DNA from: Streptomyces sp. SLBN-31
GTDB lineage: Bacteria > Actinomycetota > Actinomycetes > Streptomycetales > Streptomycetaceae
Direction of reading: 5' to 3'
DNA: 64,000 bases
Assembly (NCBI RefSeq): GCF_006715395.1
Contig: NZ_VFNC01000002.1
Span: 2,790,001-2,854,000 of the forward strand
Shown here: piece after piece, positions 35,902 to 45,367 of the stretch
Position numbering within the stretch: the stretch's first letter is position 1
Layout of the letters: every line of letters starts with the position of its first letter
Notes under the pieces: generated by a model
What the model was told of the DNA's origin: nothing
What the model saw: the letters and a program-made list of their open reading frames with translations, nothing else
The model's database searches: none
Translations under genes and position numbers: made by a program

Positions 35902-38900
35902 TCAGTGGTCGACAGGCATTACTCCGCCTTCCGCCTCGACCAGGTCACCGACGGCGATCAAGGCGTCGATGTCACCTGTCAGCGAGTCCCGGATGTCGGC
36001 CCCCAGCCGTGCCCACCCGAAAAAGCGGGCCACCTCCCGCAGCAACTCTTCGCGCTGAACGCCCGGTCCTTCCTCGACCACGTTCCTGAGCACGAGCTGC
36101 CGCTCTGTTGCAGGCACTTCCGTCACCCGTCGGGCGCACCGTTCCGTTGGCATGCGAGCAAACTCCGTCGGACGGCCGGGCCTGTCATAGGCCGTCCCCA
36201 CGTGAACGATCTTGCCCTGATTGAGTAGACGACGAAGGGCGCGGTCGATGCGGTCGCGGACCACCTGGCCGGCTCGTCCGAGGCCCCATGCAAGACGGAC
36301 CCGGGTATAGATGACTTCCTTCTCCACCGGTCCTTCGACCTCGACGACACACAGCGCCACATCTGCCACCACATCGATGGCCCCAGGGTCCTGCAGCTCC
36401 AGGTTCCAAAGGCCACGCTCGCGACTCGCCCGCTCCCGTGCCGCCGCGAGCATGTCGAGATCGACATCTTGGTAAGGACGGCTCCAGGGCACAGGTCCGT
36501 CGTCGACCGTCACAAACTCCACGCGTGGAGTGACAGGACCACCACCGACGCCTACCGGGACTTCGGCCGTCGTGCCCACGAAGTCGTCCGCGGTTTCCGC
36601 CGTATCGCCTCCGTCATGGCTTCCGCCACCCCCGGCGACCGGCGGCGTGACCTTCACCGCATGCGGATCCTCCGCGCACGCTGCTTCCACCGCGGCCCGC
36701 AACCGTGCCATCGCGTCCCGGCGGTTGCGGTACCAGTCCGTGCCCCAGATCCGGTGAAGCTTCCACCCGAGGTCTCGCAGGACCGCCTCGCGAAGCCGGT
36801 CCCTGTCGCGGGCCGCCCGTGAGGAGTGGTACATGGCGCCGTCGCATTCGATCCCCAGTGCGTATGTGCCAGGCGCGCCCGGGTGCCGTACGGCCATGTC
36901 GATGCGGAAACCTGCGACTCCCACCTGCGGCTGGATCTCATACCCCCACCCGCGCAGTACGTCGATGACCTCCTCTTCGAAGGGGCTCTCGGGAGCCGCG
37001 TCCGGATCTGCGGCCTCGGTCTGAAGGGTCGCAGGACCGTACTGTGCGTACTGCAGGTACCGCTTGAGGTGCTGCACGCTCTTGTTGGGGCTGTCCGGCA
37101 GGTCGCCACCGTAGAAGGAGGCGACGACCTCCATTCGGCGTCGGGCACGGGTCACGGCGACGTTCAGGCGTCGCCAGCCGCCCTCCCGGTTGATGGGGCC
37201 GAACGTCGACAGCAGCTTGCCCCGGTGGTCGGGACCGTAGCCGATGGACAGGATGATGACGTCGCGCTCATCTCCCTGCACCGTTTCGAGGTTTTTGATG
37301 AAGAACCCATCGAGTCGGCCTTCCTTGAAGTGGTGGTCGAGGTCCGGACGCGCCGCTCTGGCCTTCTGCACCGCTTCTTCAATGGCGTCCGCCTGGGCCT
37401 TCGACAGCGCAACCACGCCGAGGGTGTGCGTGGGGCGGGTGTCGAAGTGGTGGATGACGCGCTGGGCCACCTTGGCGGCCTCGATCGGGTTGTCGCTGCG
37501 TCCGCCTCGGTCGTAGACGCCCTCCACTTTGACGAATTCGATGCCGATGTCCGGCCCCTGCTCCAACGCACCCGGGAAGGTGACCATTCGGTTGTCGTAG
37601 AAGTCGTGGTTGCTGAAGGCGATCAGATTCTCGTGCCGGCTGCGGTAGTGCCATCGCAGCGGCAGTCCATGGAGCACACCGCTGGCCTTGCACACGTCGA
37701 GGATGGACTCGAAGCTGTCGGTGGCATCGTCGTCCCACTCGTCGCCGTCGTCACCGTCGCCACCCGCGCTGAAGAACGAGGTCGGTGGCAGCTGCTTCTG
37801 GTCGCCCGCCACGATGAGCGCCTTCCCGCGGTAGACCGAGTTCACCGCGTCCTGGGGCAACACCTGAGAGGCCTCGTCGAAGATGACGACGTCGAACTGG
37901 AAGTTCGGAGGCAGGAACTGGCTGACGGTCAGCGGACTCATCATGAAACACGGCTTGATCGTCCGTACGACCTCGCCTGTCTCTTTCAACAGCTGTCGTA
38001 CGGGCATGTGGCGACGCTGTTTCTCCGCCTCCCGGCGGATCACCGCGGCCTGTCCCACCGATGTGCGGCGTGGACGACGGGCATTGCAGGCCGCGATGAC
38101 CTCGGCGTGAGCCGCCGCGATCATGTCTTGATCCGCGTTCTGGAACCGCTCCACCAGTTGGTCGCGTTCCGCAGCCCTCATCGGCTGCAGCCTCTGGTCC
38201 GTGGCGAGTTGGTGCTCCACCCAAGAGGTGAGCACCGCACGCTCGATCGCAGCGGGGAAGTCCTCAGCCGAGACGTCCCGGCGTGCCAACTGGTGGGGTA
38301 GTCCGTCCAAGTGGTGGCGGCGCAGCCGGGTCAGCGCGTCGGCGCAGCTGGTCCACGCCTCCGGGCCGGAAGGGTCGCGGTCCAGGCGGGACAGGACGGA
38401 CTCAGCCGCGGGGAGGGACTCGGCGAGTTCGCGTCGCAGCTCCTCCGCCCGTTCAGACCCGAAACACCCGACAAGTGCCTCGCGCTGGCGGCTCCAGTCG
38501 TCGGCGCGCGCCGCGATAGAGGAATCGGCGGGCGCAGCGAGCATCAATCGGGCCGCTGCTTGGGGCAGGGACGCCGAGTGACCGCCATGTGCGGTACGGC
38601 GGACCTTCTGCGCCCAGTCCAGCGCGTCCAGAACCTCATCACGGTCTGTCTGCACACCGCGGTACAGGGAACCGAGAAGGCTGTGGTACACGGCTGCGTT
38701 GTCCACGAATGCAGCCTCAGCGGCACGGGCAGCGACGACGGCGGCCACCGCATCCCTGGCCTCTGAAAGGGTCAGGCCCCCGTCTCTCTCCGTAACGCGG
38801 GCGGTGGATCGGATGAGGTCGGCCGCCTCTTCGAAGGGTTCCACGTGCGCTCGGAGCCAACTCGCCGCCCGGTGCAGAGGGCGGGCGGCAAGGGCCGTGC

Positions 38901-41900
38901 CAACCGCCGCGACGTGTTGCTGCCTCGTGAACTCGTCCCAGATTTCCAGGTCACGCCGAATCTGCTTCGCCTGTGCAAGGACTTCAGGCGATTGGGGGCG
39001 GCCATCTGCCAGCACCGCGACGAGGTCGCTGCGGCGCGCGGGGTCGCTGATCGTGTCCGACGCGAGACAGGCGACCAGCCGAGCGGAGCCCCAGGCTGCA
39101 CACAGGGCTTCGGTGATGAGGTGCCCGTCCGGGGCATAGCGACCCAGGAATTCGCGCTGTTCCTCCGTCGCATACGGTCCCGGTTGCTGCTGTGTCAGGC
39201 GCAGACCGCGGCGAAGGAAGTCGCTCACGGATTCGTGATCTGTCACGCCATGGAGTGTGTCTTCACGCAGATCATCGGCTTGTGTGTCGAGTCCTCGGTA
39301 CCAGGGTCCCAGGAGGCGGCGGTCAGTCGTGGACCGAGCGGCGAATGCAGCTGTCTCCGTCTGAGCCGCGTGCGCCGCAGCAACCGCACGGCGTGCGGAG
39401 GCGAGAGTGTGCTCGATTCCGGGGCTGCTTTCTCGACGCCCGACAGCGGCCACCGTGTCCAGGAGCGTAACGGCCTGTCGCAAGGGAGCCAGGTGAGCTC
39501 TGAGCCAGCGGGCAGCATCGTCGAGCGGACGCTTGATGAGGTCGGCCGCATGAGGTGCAAGCGAGGGAGTGGACAAGTCCGATCGCCATTTGGCAAGTCC
39601 GTCCCGCAGCGACGCACCCAAGTCGACAAGGGCGGGTTGCGGATTTCGGCCGTCTGTCAGATGTACGGCCAGCAGACTCCGGCGGTAGGGGTCGGCGACG
39701 GTTTCCGGCGCGAGTGCGTGCACTGCTTCGGCGTGCTCGAGAGCCTTGCGCAGGACAGGAACATCGGGCAAGTCGACGCCCCTGTAGCGACCGATGACCT
39801 CGGCATGAGTGGCCGCCAGCGATTGCAGCTTCCGGTGCGCGGTGTACCAGGCGTCGAGGAGCGGCAGCTTGTCGTAGAGCTCTCCGCGCCACGAGCCACC
39901 GTGCGTCACTCCGGCCACGAGCTTCCGGTCGGCACGGATGCCGCTGGACAACATGCCGGCGAGTCCTTGCCGGCCCGCCGCGAGTCGCTGGACGGCTTCG
40001 GGCAGTTCGGGCGTGGAGACGGCCTCGGGCACAAAGGTGTCACAGGCCGCTTTTTCGGCGACTCTCAGTTCCTCGGCGGCAGCGGAGATCTCCGCGACGG
40101 CAGCCTGGACACCGAGCAGCGCGCGGGGATCGAGCCAAGCTTCGAGGGCACGGTCCGAGGCTGTGGTCAGGTCCACGAGCATGGCCAAGTCCTCGGCGTC
40201 AGACGTCGCTTTCGGCCTGCCGCATCCGAGGCGCTCGGCAACCGAGTTGGCGTCCCCGGCGGCTGTCTCAAGAACGTCGGCGAGGGCGTCGAACCGCCTG
40301 GCCAGGTCCGCGGCCTCGCGACTGGTCAAAGAGGCGATATCCATTCCCGGCGGTTCCAGTGAGGCGAGGGCCTGTTCGTTGACCGGCCGCTCCGTGCTCA
40401 CTTCTGACCCCAGTTCGGCCCACCCCGGGCCGGCGTGTGCCGTGGCGAGGGCCTGAGCGGCTATCACGTGCTCCCGCCGAGAGAAGAAGTCGCTCAATGC
40501 ATCGGCAGCGATCCCGACCGCGGCCGCCTCCACGAGCGCGGGGCCCTCAGGGACCAACCACTGCTCGAGGGGACGGTGTTCCGTGCCGGCGACAGCGATC
40601 ACGTCACACAGATGACGTGCTTCTTCAAGGCCGTCGGGATTTGTGAGCCCGGTGATGTGACTGACCTGGGTGAGGCTTCGCAGGGTCCGCTCCAGCACAT
40701 CAGCAGTTGCGTCGAACTCGCCGGCGAGTTCTCGCGCTCGCCCCTCGGTCAGTCCGGCGAAGTCGAGGCCGCGCGGTGCCATCCGGGAGAGCATCTTCTC
40801 GGCTTCACCGACCTCGGCCTTCAGCCTGGTCGACAGCTCCTGCCAACGCTCCCCAACGGTCGCGAGGACGGTGGCGCTCGTACGCTGAACCGTGCGCAGT
40901 TCCTTGAGGAAGGCGTCGACCCGGTCGTCCACCTCGTCGGCGAAGGCGTCGGTGGTCAGCCAGGCTTCTGGCACGGGACTTCGCACGTCGAGCAGCCGCA
41001 GGAGCGCAATCAGGCGGTCGACGCCGCTCTGGCCGGCCGCTGGCAGACCCTCGGGGGTGAGATCCCGATACCGGTCGACGGCTGCCGCGAGCGAATCCCG
41101 CGCCGCCATCGCCTGCTCCAGTACAGGACGTGGGTGCGGCAGGTCGCCCCGCAGATCACGCCAGGGGAACGACGGGTCGGCGACCGCCTCCCAAGCGTTG
41201 GAGATGGCTTTCGTCGCCTCGATGATCAGGCGTAGGTCTTCCCCGTCCAGCGTCTCGGCGCGAAACGTCGCCTCTCCAACCGTAGTGGTGGCGTCACCGT
41301 GGCTCAGGTACGCCACCGGGGCCTCGGAGAGCTGGCCGACCCGACCGAGCACGTCGTGCAGGGTTAGTCCCAGCGGGTCGCGGACCTCGTTCATTGCTTC
41401 GGCGTAGGCGCTGAGGGCCAGGCGGAGCTCCTTGGCCTGCGCAAGCGTCTGCTGCGACAGTTGGGGTGCGAGCAGCTTTTCCCCGAGCGCCCGGCCCAGC
41501 TCCTGGGCCACCGCTTTTCGGCTGGTGTTGTGGCTGTGGAGGGCCAGGGCGAATGAGTCGAGTCCCACCGATCTCAGCCGGTCGAGGACGACGTCGAGGG
41601 CCGCGGCCTTCTCACTGACGAACAGCACGCTGCGGCCCGCGTGCATGAGCCCGGCGATCATGTTGGTGATCGTCTGGCTTTTGCCTGTTCCTGGCGGGCC
41701 GTCCAGGACGAACGACTGCCCGACCACGGCCGCGGCGACAGCCTGCCGCTGCGAGGCGTCGGCGTCGAGCACCAACGGGCTGTCCTCGGGCGGGCTCAGA
41801 TCATCGATCCGGTCGAGCTCGATCTCCTCGAAGTCGAAACGGTCAGAGGCGAGTCCGGAACTTGGGCCGAGCGCGATCGCGCGGACGAGATCACTGTTGA

Positions 41901-42657
41901 GGACCCGGCCCTCGTTCTCCAGCAGGTCCTGGTACATCGACTCCTTGTGGGAAGCGAAGAGCGCGAGAACCACACGGTCGGAGACCTGCCATCCGGACTT
42001 GTCCGCCACCACGCGAGCAGCGGCGGACAGGACCGCCTGCGGGTCCGACGGGTCCTGTTCGGCGACCGGTGTCCAGTCGATGTGGAACTGCTGCAGCTTC
42101 ACTCTCAGGGCCGGATTCAGGCGGGGTTCTTCGTCGTCACTCGCCCTGAGGCGCACCCGGCCGCTGCGCGTGCGCTCGATGACCGCCGGCATCAGAACCA
42201 GAGGGGCATCGCTGCCTGCCTCGGCTCCGTCCTCACGCCAGCGGAGCATGCCGACGCCGAGGTTGAGGGTCCACAGGCCGTAGTCATTGAAAATCTGCGT
42301 CGCTTTACCGCGCAGGCTGTTCAACGCGCGCTGGAGAGACGGCGCGGTGGTCTTCTGAGTGACGATGCCGTCGGCGCGGTCCCCCTTCTTTGCCAGGACA
42401 ACGTCTCGGGGGCGCACTCCCTCGCCGGCTTCCGATTGGTCGTCCGGGAGAGGCGCGAAGTCCCAGCCACGGGACAAGCTTTGGACAAGCTGCTGCGCAG
42501 ACGGGGTCGAGATCTCCAGTGTCGCCGACTTGGTGTGGCGGAAATTGAGCAGCCGGTTACGGCCGCTCAGATCCACGAGTGAGGTGCGCCAGCTCTCAAG
42601 CATCCCCTTGAGGCGGTCGACTTCCTGACTGCCTTCGTGGCCACCCGCGTTCGTCAC
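35902..42657 (-). CDS. Giant DUF4011-SF1 helicase-Vsr-like nuclease protein (DUF3320)
   Basis: A protein of 2251 residues. It opens with a DUF4011 segment (LESWRTSLVDLSGRNRLLNF). Superfamily 1 (Upf1-like AAA_11/AAA_12) Walker A GPPGTGKSQT is near 320-327, but Walker B FDEASQVLPQDA comes only at about 1593, after an insert of more than 1200 Ala/Leu-rich helical residues with repeated AxxxxxLR patterns. A restriction-endonuclease-like domain of the Vsr/MTES_1575 type follows (FRIDMAV, D1920; IECDGAMYHS, E1937 and D1939), then a DUF3320-type C-terminus. GTG at 42657 has AGGGG upstream; the frame extends to 42819 but that part is unlike protein. From memory this architecture matches a single-gene phage-defence system called Hhe. 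It is the last island gene before rnpB. Confidence 0.85.
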   Translation of the reverse strand: MTNAGGHEGSQEVDRLKGMLESWRTSLVDLSGRNRLLNFRHTKSATLEISTPSAQQLVQSLSRGWDFAPLPDDQSEAGEGVRPRDVVLAKKGDRADGIVTQKTTAPSLQRALNSLRGKATQIFNDYGLWTLNLGVGMLRWREDGAEAGSDAPLVLMPAVIERTRSGRVRLRASDDEEPRLNPALRVKLQQFHIDWTPVAEQDPSDPQAVLSAAARVVADKSGWQVSDRVVLALFASHKESMYQDLLENEGRVLNSDLVRAIALGPSSGLASDRFDFEEIELDRIDDLSPPEDSPLVLDADASQRQAVAAAVVGQSFVLDGPPGTGKSQTITNMIAGLMHAGRSVLFVSEKAAALDVVLDRLRSVGLDSFALALHSHNTSRKAVAQELGRALGEKLLAPQLSQQTLAQAKELRLALSAYAEAMNEVRDPLGLTLHDVLGRVGQLSEAPVAYLSHGDATTTVGEATFRAETLDGEDLRLIIEATKAISNAWEAVADPSFPWRDLRGDLPHPRPVLEQAMAARDSLAAAVDRYRDLTPEGLPAAGQSGVDRLIALLRLLDVRSPVPEAWLTTDAFADEVDDRVDAFLKELRTVQRTSATVLATVGERWQELSTRLKAEVGEAEKMLSRMAPRGLDFAGLTEGRARELAGEFDATADVLERTLRSLTQVSHITGLTNPDGLEEARHLCDVIAVAGTEHRPLEQWLVPEGPALVEAAAVGIAADALSDFFSRREHVIAAQALATAHAGPGWAELGSEVSTERPVNEQALASLEPPGMDIASLTSREAADLARRFDALADVLETAAGDANSVAERLGCGRPKATSDAEDLAMLVDLTTASDRALEAWLDPRALLGVQAAVAEISAAAEELRVAEKAACDTFVPEAVSTPELPEAVQRLAAGRQGLAGMLSSGIRADRKLVAGVTHGGSWRGELYDKLPLLDAWYTAHRKLQSLAATHAEVIGRYRGVDLPDVPVLRKALEHAEAVHALAPETVADPYRRSLLAVHLTDGRNPQPALVDLGASLRDGLAKWRSDLSTPSLAPHAADLIKRPLDDAARWLRAHLAPLRQAVTLLDTVAAVGRRESSPGIEHTLASARRAVAAAHAAQTETAAFAARSTTDRRLLGPWYRGLDTQADDLREDTLHGVTDHESVSDFLRRGLRLTQQQPGPYATEEQREFLGRYAPDGHLITEALCAAWGSARLVACLASDTISDPARRSDLVAVLADGRPQSPEVLAQAKQIRRDLEIWDEFTRQQHVAAVGTALAARPLHRAASWLRAHVEPFEEAADLIRSTARVTERDGGLTLSEARDAVAAVVAARAAEAAFVDNAAVYHSLLGSLYRGVQTDRDEVLDALDWAQKVRRTAHGGHSASLPQAAARLMLAAPADSSIAARADDWSRQREALVGCFGSERAEELRRELAESLPAAESVLSRLDRDPSGPEAWTSCADALTRLRRHHLDGLPHQLARRDVSAEDFPAAIERAVLTSWVEHQLATDQRLQPMRAAERDQLVERFQNADQDMIAAAHAEVIAACNARRPRRTSVGQAAVIRREAEKQRRHMPVRQLLKETGEVVRTIKPCFMMSPLTVSQFLPPNFQFDVVIFDEASQVLPQDAVNSVYRGKALIVAGDQKQLPPTSFFSAGGDGDDGDEWDDDATDSFESILDVCKASGVLHGLPLRWHYRSRHENLIAFSNHDFYDNRMVTFPGALEQGPDIGIEFVKVEGVYDRGGRSDNPIEAAKVAQRVIHHFDTRPTHTLGVVALSKAQADAIEEAVQKARAARPDLDHHFKEGRLDGFFIKNLETVQGDERDVIILSIGYGPDHRGKLLSTFGPINREGGWRRLNVAVTRARRRMEVVASFYGGDLPDSPNKSVQHLKRYLQYAQYGPATLQTEAADPDAAPESPFEEEVIDVLRGWGYEIQPQVGVAGFRIDMAVRHPGAPGTYALGIECDGAMYHSSRAARDRDRLREAVLRDLGWKLHRIWGTDWYRNRRDAMARLRAAVEAACAEDPHAVKVTPPVAGGGGSHDGGDTAETADDFVGTTAEVPVGVGGGPVTPRVEFVTVDDGPVPWSRPYQDVDLDMLAAARERASRERGLWNLELQDPGAIDVVADVALCVVEVEGPVEKEVIYTRVRLAWGLGRAGQVVRDRIDRALRRLLNQGKIVHVGTAYDRPGRPTEFARMPTERCARRVTEVPATERQLVLRNVVEEGPGVQREELLREVARFFGWARLGADIRDSLTGDIDALIAVGDLVEAEGGVMPVDH

Positions 42658-43176
42658 GTTGAGCCCCTGATGTTGTCGTCTCTGGGCCAACGAGCACCGA
42701 CGTCGTGCAGCAGTCCCCACCGCCGCCAACGCAAAGCGCGGCCACAGACGTCCATGCTGTCCTGGTGGCCGCACAAGTCCCGCTGATCCCCCCTGAATCC
42801 GGAATTCTACGGTCAGCACACCAATGCGTGAAGTGTTAACTACAAACAGCTTCCACGGCGCTCACGAACCCGACTGCGCCCGTTCGCTTCTCCGGAGAAG
42901 CGAAGGGGCCGGCACCGACTCCGCAACGGGTCCGCTGCCTCGACATCTGGACGCGCTTCCCGGGCGCAGGCCATCACCGATGGGGCCTTACCGCCTTGCC
43001 ATAACGATGGACATATCGGTACCTTTGTTCCGATTTACTCAGGATTAACTCTGTACTGTCCAGCCTCCAGTGCGCAGAACTCGTTGTGCGAAAGCTCTGG
43101 TCGAAGCAGACTCCCAGCAGCGCTGGAACCGGCCGGGGGCAGGGAGTTGCTGCCCTTGGTGCAGACCGTATTGGAA
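42658..43176. other. Non-coding stretch between the giant helicase gene and rnpB
   Basis: About 520 bases without a supported gene. Short frames on both strands lack codon bias. The part at about 42990-43060 is A+T-richer than its surroundings and is the likely place for rnpB termination and for promoters reading left. As the inner edge of the island it would also be expected to hold integrase arm sites; I see no clear repeats there. Confidence 0.5.
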
Positions 43177-43205
43177 GCGGCAGACGAGTCGGGCTGTACG
43201 CCGGG
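43177..43205 (+). repeat. Inner attachment-like repeat within the rnpB 3' end
   Basis: This is the rnpB-side copy of the direct repeat found at 1304-1332. It covers the 3' arm of the RNase P RNA P1 helix and the bases before it, so the island sequence to its left directly follows the mature RNA end. The functional RNA end is complete, as expected when an integrating element restores the gene it enters. Confidence 0.7.
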
Positions 43206-43590
43206 TTCTGTTCCGGGAGGTCCTCGCGGACCGCCCGGCGACGGCCATCCATCTAGGGCCGGCGTTGCCGCCGGCCTCGTGCGGTCTACCCGGGGGCTCG
43301 GGCGGGCAGCCCTCGAACGTCCCCGCAGGAGCACCGGGGTGCTCCCTCTTGACCTTGCTCCGGGTGGGGTTTACCTAGCTGCCCAGGTCACCCTGGGCAC
43401 TGGTGGTCTCTTACACCACCGTTTCACCCTTACCGAGGGCCGAAGCCCCCGGCGGTTTGCTTTCTGTGGCACTGTCCCGCGAGTCGCCTCGGGTGGCCGT
43501 TAGCCACCACCCTGCCCTGTGGAGCCCGGACGTTCCTCGGGAAGCCCCTCAAGGGGACTCCACGCGGCCGTCCGCCCGGCTCGTCTGCCG
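43178..43590 (-). ncRNA. rnpB: RNase P RNA, bacterial type A
   Basis: About 413 bases, catalytic RNA of ribonuclease P that trims tRNA 5' leaders. Conserved segments on the minus strand include GAGGAACGTCCGGGCTC, GGTGGTGGCTAACGGCCACC, CAGAAAGCAAACCGCC, GGTAAGGGTGAAACGGTGG, GTGTAAGAGACCACCAG, TAGATGGATGG and the 3' block CGTACAGCCCGACTCG. P1 is a perfect 11-base-pair helix between CGGCAGACGAG (43580-43590) and CTCGTCTGCCG (43178-43188), which sets both ends. G/C-rich hairpins of the streptomycete type fill the variable regions. The 5' 42 bases overlap the end of the EamA frame, so the promoter must lie inside that gene. Confidence 0.97.
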
Positions 43591-44481
43591 TGTCGACCAT
43601 GTTACCGGGCGGGTCGGACGTGCCCGACCAGTCGTCGTGGCGAGGACCGAGCCGGCCAGGATCAGCGCGAACGCCGCCCCGATGCCCCAGGTCAGGTCCT
43701 CGCCCAGGAACAGCGCTCCCGCCGCGACCGCCACCGCCGGGTTGACGTAGGTGAAGACCGTCGCCCGCGTCGGGCCCACCTCCTTGATCAGCTCCAGGAA
43801 CGCCACGAAGGCCAGCGCCGTGCAGATCACGCCCAGGCCCGCGAGGGCCGCCAGCACCGTCGCCGACGGCATCTCGGGCGGTCGGGTCGCCACGGCCGGC
43901 CCCGCGTACACCAGTGCCGCCAGCGCCAGGCAGGGGGCTATGAGCTGGAAGGTGGAGACGTTCTTCAGCCAGCGGGCCGCGATCAGCGGGGCCGTCGCAT
44001 AGCCCACCACCGTCAGCAGCACCTCCGCCAGCGAACGCGCGTCGCCGCCCGTCAGGTGCGGGACCGTGAGGACCGCGACGCCCGCCAGGCCCAGCGCCAG
44101 GCCCGTCGTCCGCCGTACCCCCAAGCGCTCCGTGTCGCCGAAGAGGCGGGCCAGCGCCACTCCGACGATCGGGACGCCCGCGATCAGCAGACCCGCCGTC
44201 GAGCTGGACAGGTGGCGTTCGGCGTCCGTCAGCGTGAACCACGGGCCGATGATCTCTATGCACGCGAAGGCCAGCATCGGCAGCCAGTTGGCGCGGACCG
44301 TCTTCACCAGGCCGCCCTGTCGTAGCGCGAAGGGGACCAGGAGCGCCGCGCCGAGCGCGCAGCGCGTGAAGACGACCACGGACGGGGACAGCGGGGCGTC
44401 CACCGCCACCTTGATCATCAGGTAGGGGATGCCCCAGACGACTCCCATCAGGGAGAACAGGAACCAGCCGCGTGCAGTCAT
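43549..44481 (-). CDS. EamA/DMT-family transporter
   Basis: A 310-residue membrane protein with about ten hydrophobic spans, starting MTARGWFLFSLMGVVWGIPY. EamA repeats are seen at the start (GVVWGIPYLMIKVAV) and near residue 160 onwards (AEVLLTVVGYATAPLIAARW), with FLELIKEVGPTRATVFTYVN and the final GEDLTWGIGAAFALILAGSV, all typical of drug/metabolite exporters. Substrate unknown. ATG at 44481. The last 14 codons overlap rnpB and are Arg/Thr/Pro-rich (TGRARPTRPVTW...), unlike a conserved tail. It is transcribed in the same direction as the AraC gene just upstream (22 bases), so both may form one unit. Confidence 0.88.
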   Translation of the reverse strand: MTARGWFLFSLMGVVWGIPYLMIKVAVDAPLSPSVVVFTRCALGAALLVPFALRQGGLVKTVRANWLPMLAFACIEIIGPWFTLTDAERHLSSSTAGLLIAGVPIVGVALARLFGDTERLGVRRTTGLALGLAGVAVLTVPHLTGGDARSLAEVLLTVVGYATAPLIAARWLKNVSTFQLIAPCLALAALVYAGPAVATRPPEMPSATVLAALAGLGVICTALAFVAFLELIKEVGPTRATVFTYVNPAVAVAAGALFLGEDLTWGIGAAFALILAGSVLATTTGRARPTRPVTWSTRQTSRADGRVESP

Positions 44482-44503
44482 ACGGCGATTTTCGGCCCTG
44501 CCC

Positions 44504-45322
44504 CTAACGGTCGTCTTGAACGCTGTTGCGGTACGCCGCCGGGGTCACCCCCAGCACCCGCCGGAACCAGCGGGTCAAATGCGCCTGGTCCGAGAAGCCG
44601 ACCAGCGCGGCCACCTCGGCCGGGCGAAGGCCCGACTCCAGCAGCCCTCGTGCCCGGGCCACCCGGTGCTGGGCCAGCCAGGCGTACGGCGGCACGCCCA
44701 TCGTCGTACGGAAGGCGCGCAGGAGCTGGTAGCGGGACAGGTCGAGGTCGGCGGCGAGGGCGGCCAGGGACGGAGGGTCCAGCAGTTCGTCCGCCAGGCG
44801 GTCTCGTACGACCGTGGCGATGCCGGCCGCGCCGGGGATGGTGTCCGTAGCCGGGCGGGCCGTGGAGTGGCGGCGGGCCAGGGCCGTCAGGAGCCACGGG
44901 AGGCGGGACTCGGCCTCCAGCGGGTCGGGGTTCGCGCCCAGATCGGTGTGCGTGCGGAGGATGGCCGCGGCCAGATCGGGGTCGTCTATCAGTGGCTCGC
45001 TGAAGTGCGGGAAGCCGCCCAGCGTGCCTTCCGTGAGGAGCGAGGGCTCCGCGTACAGGGCTCGGTAGGAGTAGCCGTCGGTGGTGTTGCCCGGGCCGCC
45101 CGTGTGCATCTCCCCGGGTGAGAGGACGACTATGGAGCCCGGTCCCGGGCGGATGCGACCGCCCCGGTAGTCGATGATCTCGGAGCCGCCCACGCAGACG
45201 CCGATCGTGAACTCGTCGTGCGCGTGCGGGGCGTAGACGTGTCGGCGGAAGCGGGCCGTGAGCATGTCCAGCTGCGGGCCGCAGCGGCCCAGCCGCGCCC
45301 TGGTCCACAGTGCCTGTTCCAT
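44504..45322 (-). CDS. AraC-family transcriptional regulator
   Basis: A 272-residue regulator. The N-terminal part is an AraC-type cupin (YAPHAHDEFTIGVCVGG, RIRPGPGSIVVLSPGEMHTG). The C-terminal 100 residues contain the two helix-turn-helices (SLAALAADLDLSRYQLLRAF and PAEVAALVGFSDQAHLTRWF, then FRRVLGVTPAAYR). ATG at 45322. It lies 22 bases upstream of the EamA exporter and probably controls it. Ligand unknown. Confidence 0.9.
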   Translation of the reverse strand: MEQALWTRARLGRCGPQLDMLTARFRRHVYAPHAHDEFTIGVCVGGSEIIDYRGGRIRPGPGSIVVLSPGEMHTGGPGNTTDGYSYRALYAEPSLLTEGTLGGFPHFSEPLIDDPDLAAAILRTHTDLGANPDPLEAESRLPWLLTALARRHSTARPATDTIPGAAGIATVVRDRLADELLDPPSLAALAADLDLSRYQLLRAFRTTMGVPPYAWLAQHRVARARGLLESGLRPAEVAALVGFSDQAHLTRWFRRVLGVTPAAYRNSVQDDR

Positions 45323-45367
45323 GCGTCGCCCCCTGTCCGCCGTCCACAGGGTGCAACGCCGGGAGAC

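Noticed and set aside
42658..42819. N-terminal extension of the giant helicase to GTG 42819
   Set aside because: The extra 54 residues are Arg/Gly-rich without conserved pattern, while GTG 42657 has a good ribosome binding site next to the DUF4011 start.
42824..43048. 74-codon plus-strand frame beside rnpB
   Set aside because: No ribosome binding site, poor codon bias and no recognisable product.
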